Notes: generated by a model from the letters alone, not told the origin. 64,000 nucleotides of DNA from Peribacillus sp044761985 (GCF_044761985.1 NZ_JBIWDK010000004.1:186001-250000); one strand, 5' to 3'; shown: positions 43,869 through 53,264, numbered from the stretch's first letter. A program made the numbers and translations.

Positions 43869-45083
43869 TTAAATTGATTCGTGATAGGCCTTTTCACCGT
43901 GGAGTGTAAGATCGAGCCCCGTTGTTTCATCTTCTTCGCTGACACGTAATGGAACGAACAAGCTAATGACTTTTGCGATGATATATGTGACTACAGCCAC
44001 GAAGATATATGTGGCGATAATCGCTACAACTTGTTTCCAGAGTAGGTTGAAGTCTCCGTAGAACAAACCGTTGGCTCCCCCTTCATTCACCGAAGTAGTC
44101 GCGAATAATCCCGTCGCGATTCCACCCCAAGTGCCTCCAATGCCATGTAAGCCGAAAGCATCAAGTGCATCATCATAGCCCAATTTGTTTTTAAGGAAGA
44201 ATACACCCCAGTAACAAACCGCTCCGCCAATGACCCCAATCAGGATGGAAGATGCTGTCGTCACGAACCCACAGGCTGGTGTAATGGCCACCAATCCAGA
44301 AATGGCACCCGATACTGCACCAAGCAAGGTTGCCTTCTTATTTGTCATGTACTCAACGATTAACCAGCCAATGATACCAGCCGCAGCTGCAACAGCCGTA
44401 TTCACGAAAACATTCATCGCCACTGCATCGATCGTCAAGGCACTGCCGACATTAAAACCGTACCAGCCAAACCAGATCAACGATCCACCAAGGAATGTTA
44501 AAGGTAGATTATGCGGGGCACTGTTTCCTGATTCCTTCCTTTTCCCCAACATGATAGCCAACACTAAACCAGCAACACCTGAAGAGATATGAACGACGTT
44601 ACCGCCGGCGAAATCAAGCGTACCAAGTTCAGCTAACCAGCCGCCTCCCCATACCCAGTGAGCAACGGGTGCGTATACGAATAAAGACCAAAGAATGGTG
44701 AAAATTAAGAAAGCGGAAAATTTCATTCGTTCAGCGATCCCGCCTGCGATAATGGAAACGGTCAATACTGCGAATGTCATTTGGAATAGCATGAATAAAC
44801 TATGAGGAATTGTGTCGCTGTATGGGCCAGGAGCGAAGCCGACATCCTTTAAACCTACCCAATCCAGACCGCCTAGGAGAGTATTTCCTGGTGAGAAGGA
44901 TAATGAATACCCAACCAGCACCCAAAGAATAGAAATGACAGCGAGTGGCATATAACTATGCATTGCCGTATTGAGGACATTCTTGCTTTTTACCATCCCT
45001 CCATAAAATAGGGCAATTCCTGGAGTCATAAGCCAAACCATCATTGTCGCTAAAAACATGAATACCGAATCTGCCATCTGCAT
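43869..45083 (-). CDS. amtB: Ammonium transporter
   Basis: The 404-residue channel has eleven membrane helices and the ammonium-channel signatures MVWLMTPGIALFYGGMVKSKNVLN near residues 14-37, DFAGGNVVHISSGVAGLV with the first pore histidine, and HGIGGTWGGIATG with the second. It opens the amtB-glnK operon (nrgAB in B. subtilis). The TnrA box 27 bases upstream predicts induction under nitrogen limitation. GGGGGAAAAACAA precedes the ATG. The C-terminus is typical of GlnK-binding AmtB. Confidence 0.95.
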   Translation of the reverse strand: MQMADSVFMFLATMMVWLMTPGIALFYGGMVKSKNVLNTAMHSYMPLAVISILWVLVGYSLSFSPGNTLLGGLDWVGLKDVGFAPGPYSDTIPHSLFMLFQMTFAVLTVSIIAGGIAERMKFSAFLIFTILWSLFVYAPVAHWVWGGGWLAELGTLDFAGGNVVHISSGVAGLVLAIMLGKRKESGNSAPHNLPLTFLGGSLIWFGWYGFNVGSALTIDAVAMNVFVNTAVAAAAGIIGWLIVEYMTNKKATLLGAVSGAISGLVAITPACGFVTTASSILIGVIGGAVCYWGVFFLKNKLGYDDALDAFGLHGIGGTWGGIATGLFATTSVNEGGANGLFYGDFNLLWKQVVAIIATYIFVAVVTYIIAKVISLFVPLRVSEEDETTGLDLTLHGEKAYHESI

Positions 45084-45110
45084 TTGTTTTTCCCCCTTAA
45101 ATTTTTAATA

Positions 45111-45127
45111 TGTTATGTTATATAACA
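45111..45127 (-). promoter_or_regulatory. TnrA/GlnR box of the ammonium transport operon
   Basis: TGTTATGTTATATAACA fits TGTNA-N7-TNACA exactly. It lies 27 bases before amtB. A flanking partial copy follows near 45129. TnrA activation is expected from the B. subtilis nrgAB precedent; GlnR shares the site. Confidence 0.85.
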
Positions 45128-45294
45128 TTGTTATGTGATGTAATTTATCATATACTTAATTTTCAAAAAATTCAACCATTTTATTTACTTTTTTTGAAAA
45201 TTCTATGTAATAAGCACCGGAAAACGAACGGTACGAAATAGATTCTTAGTCCTTTCCTCACATGGTTTCATACTCTTCTTATAAAAATCCGCGC

Positions 45295-45322
45295 AAAAAA
45301 GGGCCCTAATAATAAGGGCCCC
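45295..45322 (-). terminator. Terminator of the cstA-ybdD pair
   Basis: AGGGCCC and GGGCCCT pair around nine bases, with seven Ts following on the minus strand. Confidence 0.85.
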
Positions 45323-45336
45323 TCCTAACTATATGA

Positions 45337-45540
45337 CTAGCAACAGCGTGATACCTTCCCATCCTTAGCGTTATACCTTTCGTCCTGCGCTTCGCAGAAG
45401 AACTCTTTCCTTGTCTTAATCGTTTTATCAGGATGTTCCAGCTTCATATGGGCTACATACGTTTCATAACTAGGAACTCCGACAAGTAGACTAATGAATT
45501 GCTTTCGGTAGCTAAGAATCCGGGTAATTTTTTTTAACAT
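45337..45540 (-). CDS. YbdD/YjiX-family small protein partner of CstA
   Basis: The 67-residue protein starts LKKITRILSYRKQFISLLVGVP and ends in a Cys-Cys pair after KDGKVSR; SYETYVAHMKLEHPDKT is the conserved middle of the YbdD/YjiX family. In enterics such proteins are needed with CstA/BtsT for pyruvate or peptide import. The ATG at 45540 sits ten bases after GGAGG, 20 bases past the cstA stop, so the two genes are one unit. The frame extended to 45603 would overlap cstA without a ribosome site. Confidence 0.85.
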   Translation of the reverse strand: MLKKITRILSYRKQFISLLVGVPSYETYVAHMKLEHPDKTIKTRKEFFCEAQDERYNAKDGKVSRCC

Positions 45541-45559
45541 GGTTTCCTTCCCTCCATTA

Positions 45560-47608
45560 TCACCTTGATATATAAGGAGATTCATGCATGTCAATTTTTT
45601 CATTTTTGATGATCTTGATCCATAATCGTACCGCGGAAATCAAGACAGTGATGACCACGATCATAAAGAAGGCACAAAGGGCTGCATCTAAATAATCATT
45701 GAAGATAACTCGTTTCATTTCCGCTAAATTCGCCGCCGGAGCAAGGACCTCTCCTGCATCATAGGCAGCCTTGAATTTGTCCTTATGCGCCAAAAAGCCA
45801 ATTGCAGGGTTTTCGTGGAATAGCTTTTGCCAACCCGCTGTCATCGTCGCAATTAATATAAAGGTCGTCGGTAAAAGTGTGACCCATGTGTACGCTTTCT
45901 TGCCCATCTTGAACAAGACGGTCGTACCAAGCAGTAACGCAATCGCGGATAGCATTTGATTCGCAATCCCGAACAATGGCCATAGTGTATTGATTCCTCC
46001 AAGCGGATCAATGACCCCCTGGTACAGGAAGTATCCCCACCCTAGAACACAAATGGCTGTCGCGATGATGTTCGGCACCCATTTATTCGTTTGCGCAAAT
46101 GGTTTATAAAAAGTACCGATAATATCTTGAATCATGAAACGGCCCACCCGGGTACCGGCATCAATCGTCGTCAAGATGAACAGTGCCTCGAATAGTATCG
46201 CGAAATGATACCAAAACGCCATCAAGGAAGCACCCCCGACTACTTGTGAGAAAATATGCGCCATCCCAATCGCAAACGTGGGAGCTCCTCCAGTACGGGA
46301 TAATATCGTTTCCTCCCCAACATCATCGGCAAGGTCCGTAATCATATCAGGCGTCAAGACAAATCCCCAATCAGATATCGTCGTCGCAACCTGAGCCGGC
46401 TCCGTCCCAATGACAGCACCCGGACTATTAATGGCAAAGTAAATACCCGGTGTTAATACGCAGGCCGCTACCATCGCCATGATGGCCACGAATGACTCAG
46501 TCAGCATGGCTCCATATCCGATTGGACGTGCATGGGATTCACGTTCGATCATCTTAGGCGTCGTACCCGATGAAACGAGCGCATGGAATCCAGACACCGC
46601 CCCACATGCAATCGTGATGAATAAAAATGGGAATAGGTTACCCGAGAAAACCGGCCCCGTTCCATCAATGAACTGCGTGACCGCAGGCATTTCAAGATTA
46701 GGCATGACGATGAAGATGCCTAGTGCAAGAGCGATGATCGTACCGATTTTCAAGAAGGTACTTAGATAATCCCGCGGAGCCAAAAGCATCCAAACCGGTA
46801 GCACAGAAGCAACAAAACCATACACAATCAAGAGGATGGCAATCGTTTCACCTGAGTATGTAAACATGGGAGCCAATGTTGCACTTTCCGCTACAAAACG
46901 TCCGAAGTACAAAGCAAGCATCAACAGGATAATCCCGATGATGGATCCTTCCCCGACTCGTCCAGGCCTGATATACCGCATGTAAACACCCATAAGGACG
47001 GCAATAGGTATGGTCGAAGCAATCGTGAACATCCCCCAAGGGCTTCCTACCAAGGCCTTCACGACTACTAGCGCAAGCACGGCCAATAAAATGACCATGA
47101 TGCCAAAAATCCCTAGCATGGCAATGAAACCTGTGACGGGACCGATTTCTTCTTTTATCATTTCACCAAGCGATTTACCATTTCGGCGCATCGATCCGAA
47201 GAGAATGACGAAATCCTGTACCGCACCGGCCAAAACGACACCCACCACGAGCCATAGTGTACCCGGCAGATACCCCATCTGTGCCGCTAAGATAGGCCCT
47301 ACAAGTGGCCCTGCCCCAGCAATCGCTGCAAAATGATGACCAAACAGTACCCATTTATTCGTCGGTACATAGTCTTTTCCATCATTATTCAATTCAGCTG
47401 GAGTCTTACGTTTATCATCAAGCTCGAATACTTTCTGTGCGATAAATTTACTATAAAAGCGATAAGCAATCGAATAGACACAGAGAGCAGCCGTAACAAT
47501 CCACATAGCATTAATGCTTTCCCCGCGATTTAAGGCGACAACACCGAAGCTCACGGCTCCCAACGCAGAGATGATTCCCCAAAGAACAACTGATTTAAGC
47601 GCTTTCAT
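45560..47608 (-). CDS. cstA: Carbon starvation protein / pyruvate-type transporter CstA
   Basis: The 682-residue membrane protein has about 16 to 18 helices. CstA signatures are NKWVLFGHHFAAIAGAGPLVGP near residues 83-104, AGAVQDFVILFGSMRRNGKS, and GFHALVSSGTTPKMIERESHARPIGYGAMLTES in the core. Family members import peptides or pyruvate in starving cells. GGAGATGAAAAA precedes the ATG. It shares its intergenic region with a divergent MerR regulator gene, and is followed by its YbdD-type partner. Confidence 0.93.
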   Translation of the reverse strand: MKALKSVVLWGIISALGAVSFGVVALNRGESINAMWIVTAALCVYSIAYRFYSKFIAQKVFELDDKRKTPAELNNDGKDYVPTNKWVLFGHHFAAIAGAGPLVGPILAAQMGYLPGTLWLVVGVVLAGAVQDFVILFGSMRRNGKSLGEMIKEEIGPVTGFIAMLGIFGIMVILLAVLALVVVKALVGSPWGMFTIASTIPIAVLMGVYMRYIRPGRVGEGSIIGIILLMLALYFGRFVAESATLAPMFTYSGETIAILLIVYGFVASVLPVWMLLAPRDYLSTFLKIGTIIALALGIFIVMPNLEMPAVTQFIDGTGPVFSGNLFPFLFITIACGAVSGFHALVSSGTTPKMIERESHARPIGYGAMLTESFVAIMAMVAACVLTPGIYFAINSPGAVIGTEPAQVATTISDWGFVLTPDMITDLADDVGEETILSRTGGAPTFAIGMAHIFSQVVGGASLMAFWYHFAILFEALFILTTIDAGTRVGRFMIQDIIGTFYKPFAQTNKWVPNIIATAICVLGWGYFLYQGVIDPLGGINTLWPLFGIANQMLSAIALLLGTTVLFKMGKKAYTWVTLLPTTFILIATMTAGWQKLFHENPAIGFLAHKDKFKAAYDAGEVLAPAANLAEMKRVIFNDYLDAALCAFFMIVVITVLISAVRLWIKIIKNEKIDMHESPYISR

Positions 47609-47950
47609 TTTTTCATCTCCTACCCCATTGTATTTACTAATTCATTGTGCCTGAACGTTTTCCACAGCCTCCTTAAAACGACTAAACAACGTTAATTTTG
47701 TATATATTCTGAATTATATGTCATTTAATGGTTAATAAGCAATAGGTTTTCTTCACTAGCCGAAATTAATAGCAGGGCATATACCGTTTAGATTTTTTCA
47801 GACTACCCAGACTTCCTCCCCCTACGTCCAGACTCCATTCTTAACGTTTATTTCCATACTACCTATTTAATTCCTATCGCCTATTCCGCTATAATAAAAA
47901 GGAAAGTTTAACCATCACTTAAGCTAGATGAACGAATGGGAGGTATGACA
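47609..47950. other. Divergent promoter region of cstA and the MerR gene
   Basis: 342 bases without an ORF. A TATAAT at 47890-47895 lies 55 bases before the MerR start, without a good -35 partner. No palindrome characteristic of a MerR operator, and no cre with full consensus, could be fixed. Confidence 0.4.
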
Positions 47951-48679
47951 ATGGAATTTTTGACCGTTGGACAATTGTCTAAGCGAGCGAATGTGACGAT
48001 AAGAACCATCCGTTACTATGACCAGATTCAATTATTAACGCCTGAATACAGGCACGCTAATGGCCGTAGATATTACTCGGCCAATGACCTGAAGCGACTT
48101 GAGAAAATCTGCCTGCTTAAAGCCCTTTCTTTTTCATTGGACGATATCAAAACCGTATTGAATAAAGAATCCTTCAAAGAATTACTTCTCCAGCACCAAC
48201 AACAAATACAATCCGATATAAAAGAAGAGGAAAATACATTAAAGAACATCCAGACTTTATTAAACAGTATCGAAATCGAAGGGGAGTTCAATTGGGAGTT
48301 ACTGCTTCCATTATTCAAAAGAAAAGAGCATAATCGAGGGTCACACTTCAACGAAGAAGAACAGAAAACCATCAATAAACTACCCAAAATGGAACAAAAT
48401 GATATCAGCATGAAACAATGGATCAATCTCATGAAGAGGATTGAATGGTCCCTTGAAAAGGGCGTTTCCCCCTTATCGGAAGAAGGACGGCTCATTGCTG
48501 AAGATTCCCTCCTGCTGTCCGAGTTGGTATTTCAGGGAAACAAAGAGCTTGAGGAGAAATTCTGGGAAATTCGAAAGTCCAAGGAAGGATCCGCTTCCGC
48601 AGGTTTGTATCCGATAAACGAAGATGTGCTGACCTTCTTGGATGAGGCAATTGCCTCGGTAACGGAATGTACCCGATAG
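47951..48679 (+). CDS. MerR family transcriptional regulator
   Basis: The 242-residue regulator has a winged-helix MerR domain (TVGQLSKRANVTIRTIRYYDQIQLLTP at about 4-30; NGRRYYSANDLKRLEKI) and a coiled-coil (about 75-120). The C-terminal about 130 residues match no ligand-binding domain I know, so the effector is unknown; the lack of cysteine clusters argues against a metal. The ATG at 47951 is six bases after GGGAGGT; the ATG at 47936 precedes the ribosome site. It converges on the exporter genes yfiBC; regulation of them or of divergent cstA is possible but not shown. Confidence 0.85.
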   Translation: MEFLTVGQLSKRANVTIRTIRYYDQIQLLTPEYRHANGRRYYSANDLKRLEKICLLKALSFSLDDIKTVLNKESFKELLLQHQQQIQSDIKEEENTLKNIQTLLNSIEIEGEFNWELLLPLFKRKEHNRGSHFNEEEQKTINKLPKMEQNDISMKQWINLMKRIEWSLEKGVSPLSEEGRLIAEDSLLLSELVFQGNKELEEKFWEIRKSKEGSASAGLYPINEDVLTFLDEAIASVTECTR

Positions 48680-48701
48680 GTTCCAGTTTTTTGGACTAAC
48701 T

Positions 48702-48738
48702 AAAAAAAATGTGCGCCAAGAGGCACACATTTTTTTTC
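48702..48738. terminator. Bidirectional terminator between MerR and yfiC genes
   Basis: ATGTGCGCC and GGCACACAT pair (one G-U) and A/T tracts flank both sides; the minus-strand stop at 48737 is inside the flank. Confidence 0.8.
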
Positions 48739-50518
48739 ATCCCGTATGATTTCCATTTAAGGAACCGCGATGAAGTTCAGCATAGAAACCTTTTTGCTTC
48801 AATAACTCCGAATGGGACCCTTTTTCGATGATTCTCCCCTCATCCAATACCAGTATTTGATCGCTTTGCTGAATCGTATTCAGTCGATGCGCAATGACGA
48901 AACTTGTTCGCCCCTTCATCAATCGATGTAACGCCTCCTGTATTTTGATTTCAGTGATTGTATCAATACTGCTTGTCGCCTCATCCAAAATCAAAAGAAT
49001 CGGATCGGCTAAAATCGCCCTCGCAATTGAAAGGAGCTGTCGTTGCCCCTGGCTGATTCCACTGCCATCTTGGGTCAAAACCGTATCATATTGATTGGGC
49101 AGTTTCATGATAAAGGTATGTGCATTGGCAAGTTTGGCCGCTTCCACTACCTCCATATCCATGGCTTCCAAACGGCCATAACGGATATTTTCACGAATTG
49201 TTCCTTGAAATAGAAAGGAATCCTGTAAAACGAATCCCATATGTTTACGGAGGCTCGCCCTCGTTACCTGTTGGATATCTTGTCCATCGACCAGGATCCT
49301 GCCACTGTTCGGTTCATAAAACCGGGCGAGCAGATTAATAATCGTCGTTTTACCCGCACCGGTCGGACCGACTAATGCAATGGTCTCTCCTTTTTCAGCA
49401 TGGAAACTAATATCGTTGATTGTTTGATCGTCATCATCATAGGAAAAGGACACCCCTTCGAAATCAACCTCTCCACGGATGTCCCGTAGTTCACCCGCTT
49501 CTTTCTCATCCACGCCCTCTTCCTCTTCATCCAGGATCGAGAATACCCGCTCAGCACCAGCGACAGCCGAAAGCAGGGTATTGAACTGGTTAGCCAAGTC
49601 ATTGAGCGGACGCGTGAATTGCCTGGAATACTCGGTGAAGATGACAATCACGCCAATGGTGACCCCACCCATTCCTTCCAAGGCCAAATAGCCACCGACA
49701 GCAGCAATCACGATAAAGCTTAAGTTATTCAATAAATTCATCAGCTTCGGTATCAATCCCGAATAGGATTGAGACCAATAACCGGCTTTTTTCAAGTTCT
49801 CACTGCGAGTGATAAAATCTCGAATTACTTTTTCTTCCTGTGAAAAGGCCTTCACGATGCGCTGTCCGGAAATTGTTTCTTCAATGAATCCATTCAATTC
49901 ACCCAGGTTTTTCTGCTGTTCCTTGAAAAGCCTGCCTGTCCGGTTCGTAATCCATTTCAACCCAAAGAACATAAGCGGGACAATGAAAAGGGTTAGAATC
50001 GTCAGTAATGGACTCAAATACAGCATGACAGCCAGTGTCCCGACAAGAGTCAGGACGCTTGAAAAGATTTGAATGACCGAACTGTTCAATGTAGAGCTGA
50101 CATTTTCAATATCATTCGTGACCCGGCTCATCAGTTCCCCATGCTGGCGACGGTCAAAAAAGGGAATCGGCAGCTGCTGGAGCTTCTTGAACAGCTGGTT
50201 GCGCATCAGATAAACCGTATCCTGGGCAATCCCGATCATCCAATAGTTTTGTAGCCACATGGACAGTGAATAGAACACATAAACCGCAAGGAGCCCAAAC
50301 AGCAGATTGATCAAACCATCGCTGTCCTTCGTGACGATATAATCGTCGATGGCCATTCCTACAAGAAATGGACCAAGCAGTCCTAACACTGAACTGACCA
50401 GGACCATGAACAGGACCATGACGAGCATACTTCTATTCGTCGTTAAATAAGGGAGGATCCGTTTGACCGTGCCTGCAGAATTGGACGGCTTTTTAGCGGG
50501 AGACGTTTTTCGTTTCAT
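48737..50518 (-). CDS. yfiC: Heterodimeric ABC exporter subunit (YfiC-like)
   Basis: The 593-residue half-transporter has six membrane helices (about 20-310) and a C-terminal ATPase domain. Walker A is GPTGAGKTT, Walker B ILLILDEATSSID keeps the catalytic glutamate, but the signature reads GISQGQRQ instead of LSGGQ. With its partner's aspartate-bearing Walker B this forms the degenerate site of a two-subunit exporter. The ATG at 50518 is six bases after GGAGGAGGAGA and overlaps the end of yfiB by 26 bases. It resembles B. subtilis YfiC; substrates are probably drugs or lipids. Confidence 0.87.
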   Translation of the reverse strand: MKRKTSPAKKPSNSAGTVKRILPYLTTNRSMLVMVLFMVLVSSVLGLLGPFLVGMAIDDYIVTKDSDGLINLLFGLLAVYVFYSLSMWLQNYWMIGIAQDTVYLMRNQLFKKLQQLPIPFFDRRQHGELMSRVTNDIENVSSTLNSSVIQIFSSVLTLVGTLAVMLYLSPLLTILTLFIVPLMFFGLKWITNRTGRLFKEQQKNLGELNGFIEETISGQRIVKAFSQEEKVIRDFITRSENLKKAGYWSQSYSGLIPKLMNLLNNLSFIVIAAVGGYLALEGMGGVTIGVIVIFTEYSRQFTRPLNDLANQFNTLLSAVAGAERVFSILDEEEEGVDEKEAGELRDIRGEVDFEGVSFSYDDDDQTINDISFHAEKGETIALVGPTGAGKTTIINLLARFYEPNSGRILVDGQDIQQVTRASLRKHMGFVLQDSFLFQGTIRENIRYGRLEAMDMEVVEAAKLANAHTFIMKLPNQYDTVLTQDGSGISQGQRQLLSIARAILADPILLILDEATSSIDTITEIKIQEALHRLMKGRTSFVIAHRLNTIQQSDQILVLDEGRIIEKGSHSELLKQKGFYAELHRGSLNGNHTG

Positions 50519-52241
50519 AGGAAATCTCCTCCTCCCCATATTGTGATGCAACGATTTTCCGATAAAGGGCATTCGTTTTACTCAACTCATCATGCTTGCC
50601 TTCCGCGAGTACCTCTCCATCTTCAAGCAATAAGATTTTATCGGCTTTCATCGCTGTACTTATTTTTTGCGTAATGATGAGCGTCGTGCACGTATAGGAT
50701 TCCAATGCCGTAAGCAGCCTACTTTCCGTATTTAGATCCAAGGCGCTTGTGCTGTCATCCAAAAGGAGGATCTTCGGCCTGCGGACCAATGCCCTCGCAA
50801 CCGATAGCCGTTGCTTTTGCCCACCTGAGAGATTCACTCCTTTTTGTCCTAGCCGCGTTTCATATTGCTTTGGCAGTCTCATTACCGTTTCATGGATTTG
50901 GGCATGTTGGGCCGCTATCATGATTTCCTCCAGTGACGCGTCTTCTTTCCCCCAGGCGATATTGGTCTGGATGGACCCGGAAAATAGCATCGCTTCCTGT
51001 GGCACGTAGCCAATCCTTTTTCGGAGTGAGTCCAGAGGAATGTCCCTCACATCCTGTCCATCTATCGTGATTGCTCCACTCTCCACTTCGAATAAACGTG
51101 GAATGAGCTGAAATAGGGAGGTTTTCCCCGACCCAGTCGCACCGATGATCGCGAGAGTTTGTCCCGCTTCAACGGTGAACTTCAAGTGTTTCAATACCTG
51201 TTCATCTCCGCCAGGATAGCGGAATGACACATCCTGGAACTCGATATGCCCCTCTTTGATAAGGTCCCCCCTGCTTTCCACCCTACCTTCATCGAGATCA
51301 ATGGGCGTCTCGAAAATTTCGGTCACGCGGTCAGCTGACGCTTTTGCTCGGGACAAGACCATGATCAACCAAGAAAAGACCGATAAGGAGCCTGCGATTC
51401 TTGTGGCATAATTGACAATCGCCACGACTTCCCCGACCTGGATATCTCCCGTCGAGATAAAGCCGCTACCGAACCATAGGACTACAAGGATTGCCACGTT
51501 CATGACCAGCATCAGCACGGGCATCGTCGTTTCAATCAAGCGAAGCGATTGGACGGTCTTCATTTTCAATTCATCGTTTGCCCCGTCAAAACGGCCGATT
51601 TCATGATCCTTACGAAGAAATGCTTTGATCAACCTCATCCCAATCAAATTCTCACGCATGACACTATTGACGTTATCCAGCCTTTTTTGGACAAGTCGAA
51701 ACAGCTTTGCCGCACGTTTCATGACCCATCCCAGGAACAGCACGAGAACGGGAATCGAAATGATCAATACAAGGGATAACTTCAGATTGACCGTTATCGC
51801 CATGATTGTGCCCCCAAGGACAATCAACGGTGCCCTTGCCATGATACGCAATCCCATAAATACCGTATTCTGAAGCTGCGTGACATCATTCGTCATCCGG
51901 GTGATCAAGGAAGAGGTCGGGATGTTGTTTAAATTGGCAAAAGAAAAGGCCTGGATTTTGCCGAAGAGATTTTTCCTTACTTCATGTCCAAAACTTTGGC
52001 TCACATGAGAAGCTGTAAAGGAATTGACGATTCCGCCAAGGAACGAAAATATCGATAGGCCGACCATGATCGCTCCCCACTTTATCACGACGGAAAGGTC
52101 TTTTTGTAAAATGCCATCATCAATGATCTTTGCAATGAAGAGTGGCTGTAAAAGTTCAACACCGAGCTCGACTAACATTAAAAATAAAGCAAGAGCGATG
52201 AAGAGACGATATGGTTTAAGGAACGAAAACAGTTTTTTCAT
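50493..52241 (-). CDS. yfiB: Heterodimeric ABC exporter subunit (YfiB-like)
   Basis: The 582-residue partner half has six helices (about 15-300) and an ATPase domain with GATGSGKTS (Walker A), the intact signature NLSGGQKQR, and a Walker B LLLDDSTSALD in which aspartate replaces the catalytic glutamate. This asymmetry is typical of TM287/288- and BmrCD-like exporters. AAGGGTG precedes the ATG. The pair matches B. subtilis YfiB-YfiC. Multidrug export is inferred from family. Confidence 0.87.
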   Translation of the reverse strand: MKKLFSFLKPYRLFIALALFLMLVELGVELLQPLFIAKIIDDGILQKDLSVVIKWGAIMVGLSIFSFLGGIVNSFTASHVSQSFGHEVRKNLFGKIQAFSFANLNNIPTSSLITRMTNDVTQLQNTVFMGLRIMARAPLIVLGGTIMAITVNLKLSLVLIISIPVLVLFLGWVMKRAAKLFRLVQKRLDNVNSVMRENLIGMRLIKAFLRKDHEIGRFDGANDELKMKTVQSLRLIETTMPVLMLVMNVAILVVLWFGSGFISTGDIQVGEVVAIVNYATRIAGSLSVFSWLIMVLSRAKASADRVTEIFETPIDLDEGRVESRGDLIKEGHIEFQDVSFRYPGGDEQVLKHLKFTVEAGQTLAIIGATGSGKTSLFQLIPRLFEVESGAITIDGQDVRDIPLDSLRKRIGYVPQEAMLFSGSIQTNIAWGKEDASLEEIMIAAQHAQIHETVMRLPKQYETRLGQKGVNLSGGQKQRLSVARALVRRPKILLLDDSTSALDLNTESRLLTALESYTCTTLIITQKISTAMKADKILLLEDGEVLAEGKHDELSKTNALYRKIVASQYGEEEISYETKNVSR

Positions 52242-52411
52242 CTACGACACCCTTCAATCTTCATATGTAGGTAACATTTTTATCTTTTCATTATACATTT
52301 TTATACAGATTTAATAAAAGAATTAGCAAGCTTGGTTAGCATTGGAAAAAGTTTTTTAATTTTTTCCGAGATCCTCTTGACAAAAAACAGGAAATAAGAG
52401 AAAATTCTAAT

Positions 52412-52437
52412 TGATAATGATTTTCAATTTCATTATC
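52412..52437 (+). promoter_or_regulatory. Fur box, possibly two overlapping, upstream of an RNA candidate
   Basis: TGATAATGATTTTCA (52412-52426) differs from the 7-1-7 Fur operator at one position, and GATAATGA (52413-52420) with TCATTATC (52430-52437) forms a second perfect dyad over it. No iron gene begins downstream; the next CDS is a nitroreductase at 52698. Confidence 0.7.
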
Positions 52438-52460
52438 GATCTCTGAAATTTGTTAAGTAC

Positions 52461-52480
52461 TACGATAATTTCTTATCGTA
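52461..52480. repeat. Perfect 8-bp hairpin downstream of the Fur box
   Basis: TACGATAA (52461-52468) and TTATCGTA (52473-52480) flank TTTC. It could be part of the same transcript or an operator. Confidence 0.6.
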
Positions 52481-52507
52481 CCCATTTGATATTGTACATA
52501 GATACAA

Positions 52508-52646
52508 TGTCGCCCCGGTCTCTCTGTGCCTAGTAAAAATTATATGCTTAGTTGCGAATGCAAGTCACTAGAATATTGCCCCCTCTTTATTCAAGTCAGT
52601 TTATTCAATTTAAAGCATATTAGGCATCCGGGGTCCTTTTTTTTTC
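52508..52646 (+). ncRNA. Candidate Fur-controlled RNA or nitroreductase leader
   Basis: Three 5' segments, CCCCGG, TGCCTA and ATATGCTT, pair in nested order with contiguous 3' segments AAGCATAT, TAGGCA and CCGGGG (about 52613-52633), followed by a nine-base T tract. The loop exposes GCCCCCTCTTT (about 52578-52588), able to pair with GGAGG-type ribosome sites. A Fur box lies about 75-95 bases upstream. The C-rich stretch recalls the iron-sparing RNA FsrA of B. subtilis; it may instead be an attenuator leader of the nitroreductase gene 50 bases downstream. I did not see a clear promoter. Confidence 0.35.
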
Positions 52647-52697
52647 AAAAAAACAATTCCTATACATAGATCATTAAGAATAAGGAGAAATACAAAT

Positions 52698-53258
52698 ATG
52701 AAACTAGAACAAATCATAAAAGAACGGCGGAGCATCAAACGATTCAAGGACCAACCCGTTCCCCTCGAAACCATTCAATCACTTTTGGAAACTTCCACGT
52801 GGGCACCCAATCATAAAATGACCCAACCGTGGCGATTCGTCGTTGTTCACGGAGACAGCCGCGTGAAGCTAGCAGAAGCGACACGGGCCTTTATGGCAGG
52901 TAAAGAAAAGGATCCGTCAAAGAAGAAAGAAGCCGGTCAGCGTGGGTACAATAAACTGAACGGCGTTCCGATGTTCGTTGCGGTTATCATGGAGGAAAAT
53001 CCGAATCTCATGACCCGCGAAGAGGATTATGCAGCCACGAGCGCCTTGATCCAGAATTTCAGTTTACTTGCCTGGGAACAAGGAATCGGCATGATTTGGG
53101 AAACGTACGGCATGATCCACAGCCAAGAATTCCGCGAAGCCTTAGGCGTAAAACCCGGGGAGAAAATCGTAGGAAGCCTGCACGTCGGATACCCGGACAT
53201 GATTCCTACGCCCCGTCCGCGTACACCAATAGATGAACTGCTCACCATAATGGATTGA
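52698..53258 (+). CDS. Nitroreductase family flavoprotein
   Basis: The 186-residue protein is a compact nitroreductase-fold enzyme. ERRSIKRFKDQPVP near residues 9-22 binds FMN phosphate, and STWAPNHKMTQPWRF, LIQNFSLLAWEQGIGMIW and VGSLHVGYPD follow the family plan. It resembles B. subtilis YfhC; the substrate is unknown. TAAGGAGAAATACAAAT precedes the ATG. It follows the Fur box and RNA candidate, so iron control is possible. Confidence 0.85.
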   Translation: MKLEQIIKERRSIKRFKDQPVPLETIQSLLETSTWAPNHKMTQPWRFVVVHGDSRVKLAEATRAFMAGKEKDPSKKKEAGQRGYNKLNGVPMFVAVIMEENPNLMTREEDYAATSALIQNFSLLAWEQGIGMIWETYGMIHSQEFREALGVKPGEKIVGSLHVGYPDMIPTPRPRTPIDELLTIMD

Positions 53259-53264
53259 ATCGGG

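Noticed and set aside
47640..47665. cre site upstream of cstA
   Set aside because: CTGAACGTTTTCCA is one base short of the cre spacing and fails the central pattern.
52508..52646. 6S RNA
   Set aside because: The nested pairing is suggestive of a rod, but the length is short and I could not find the central open bubble.
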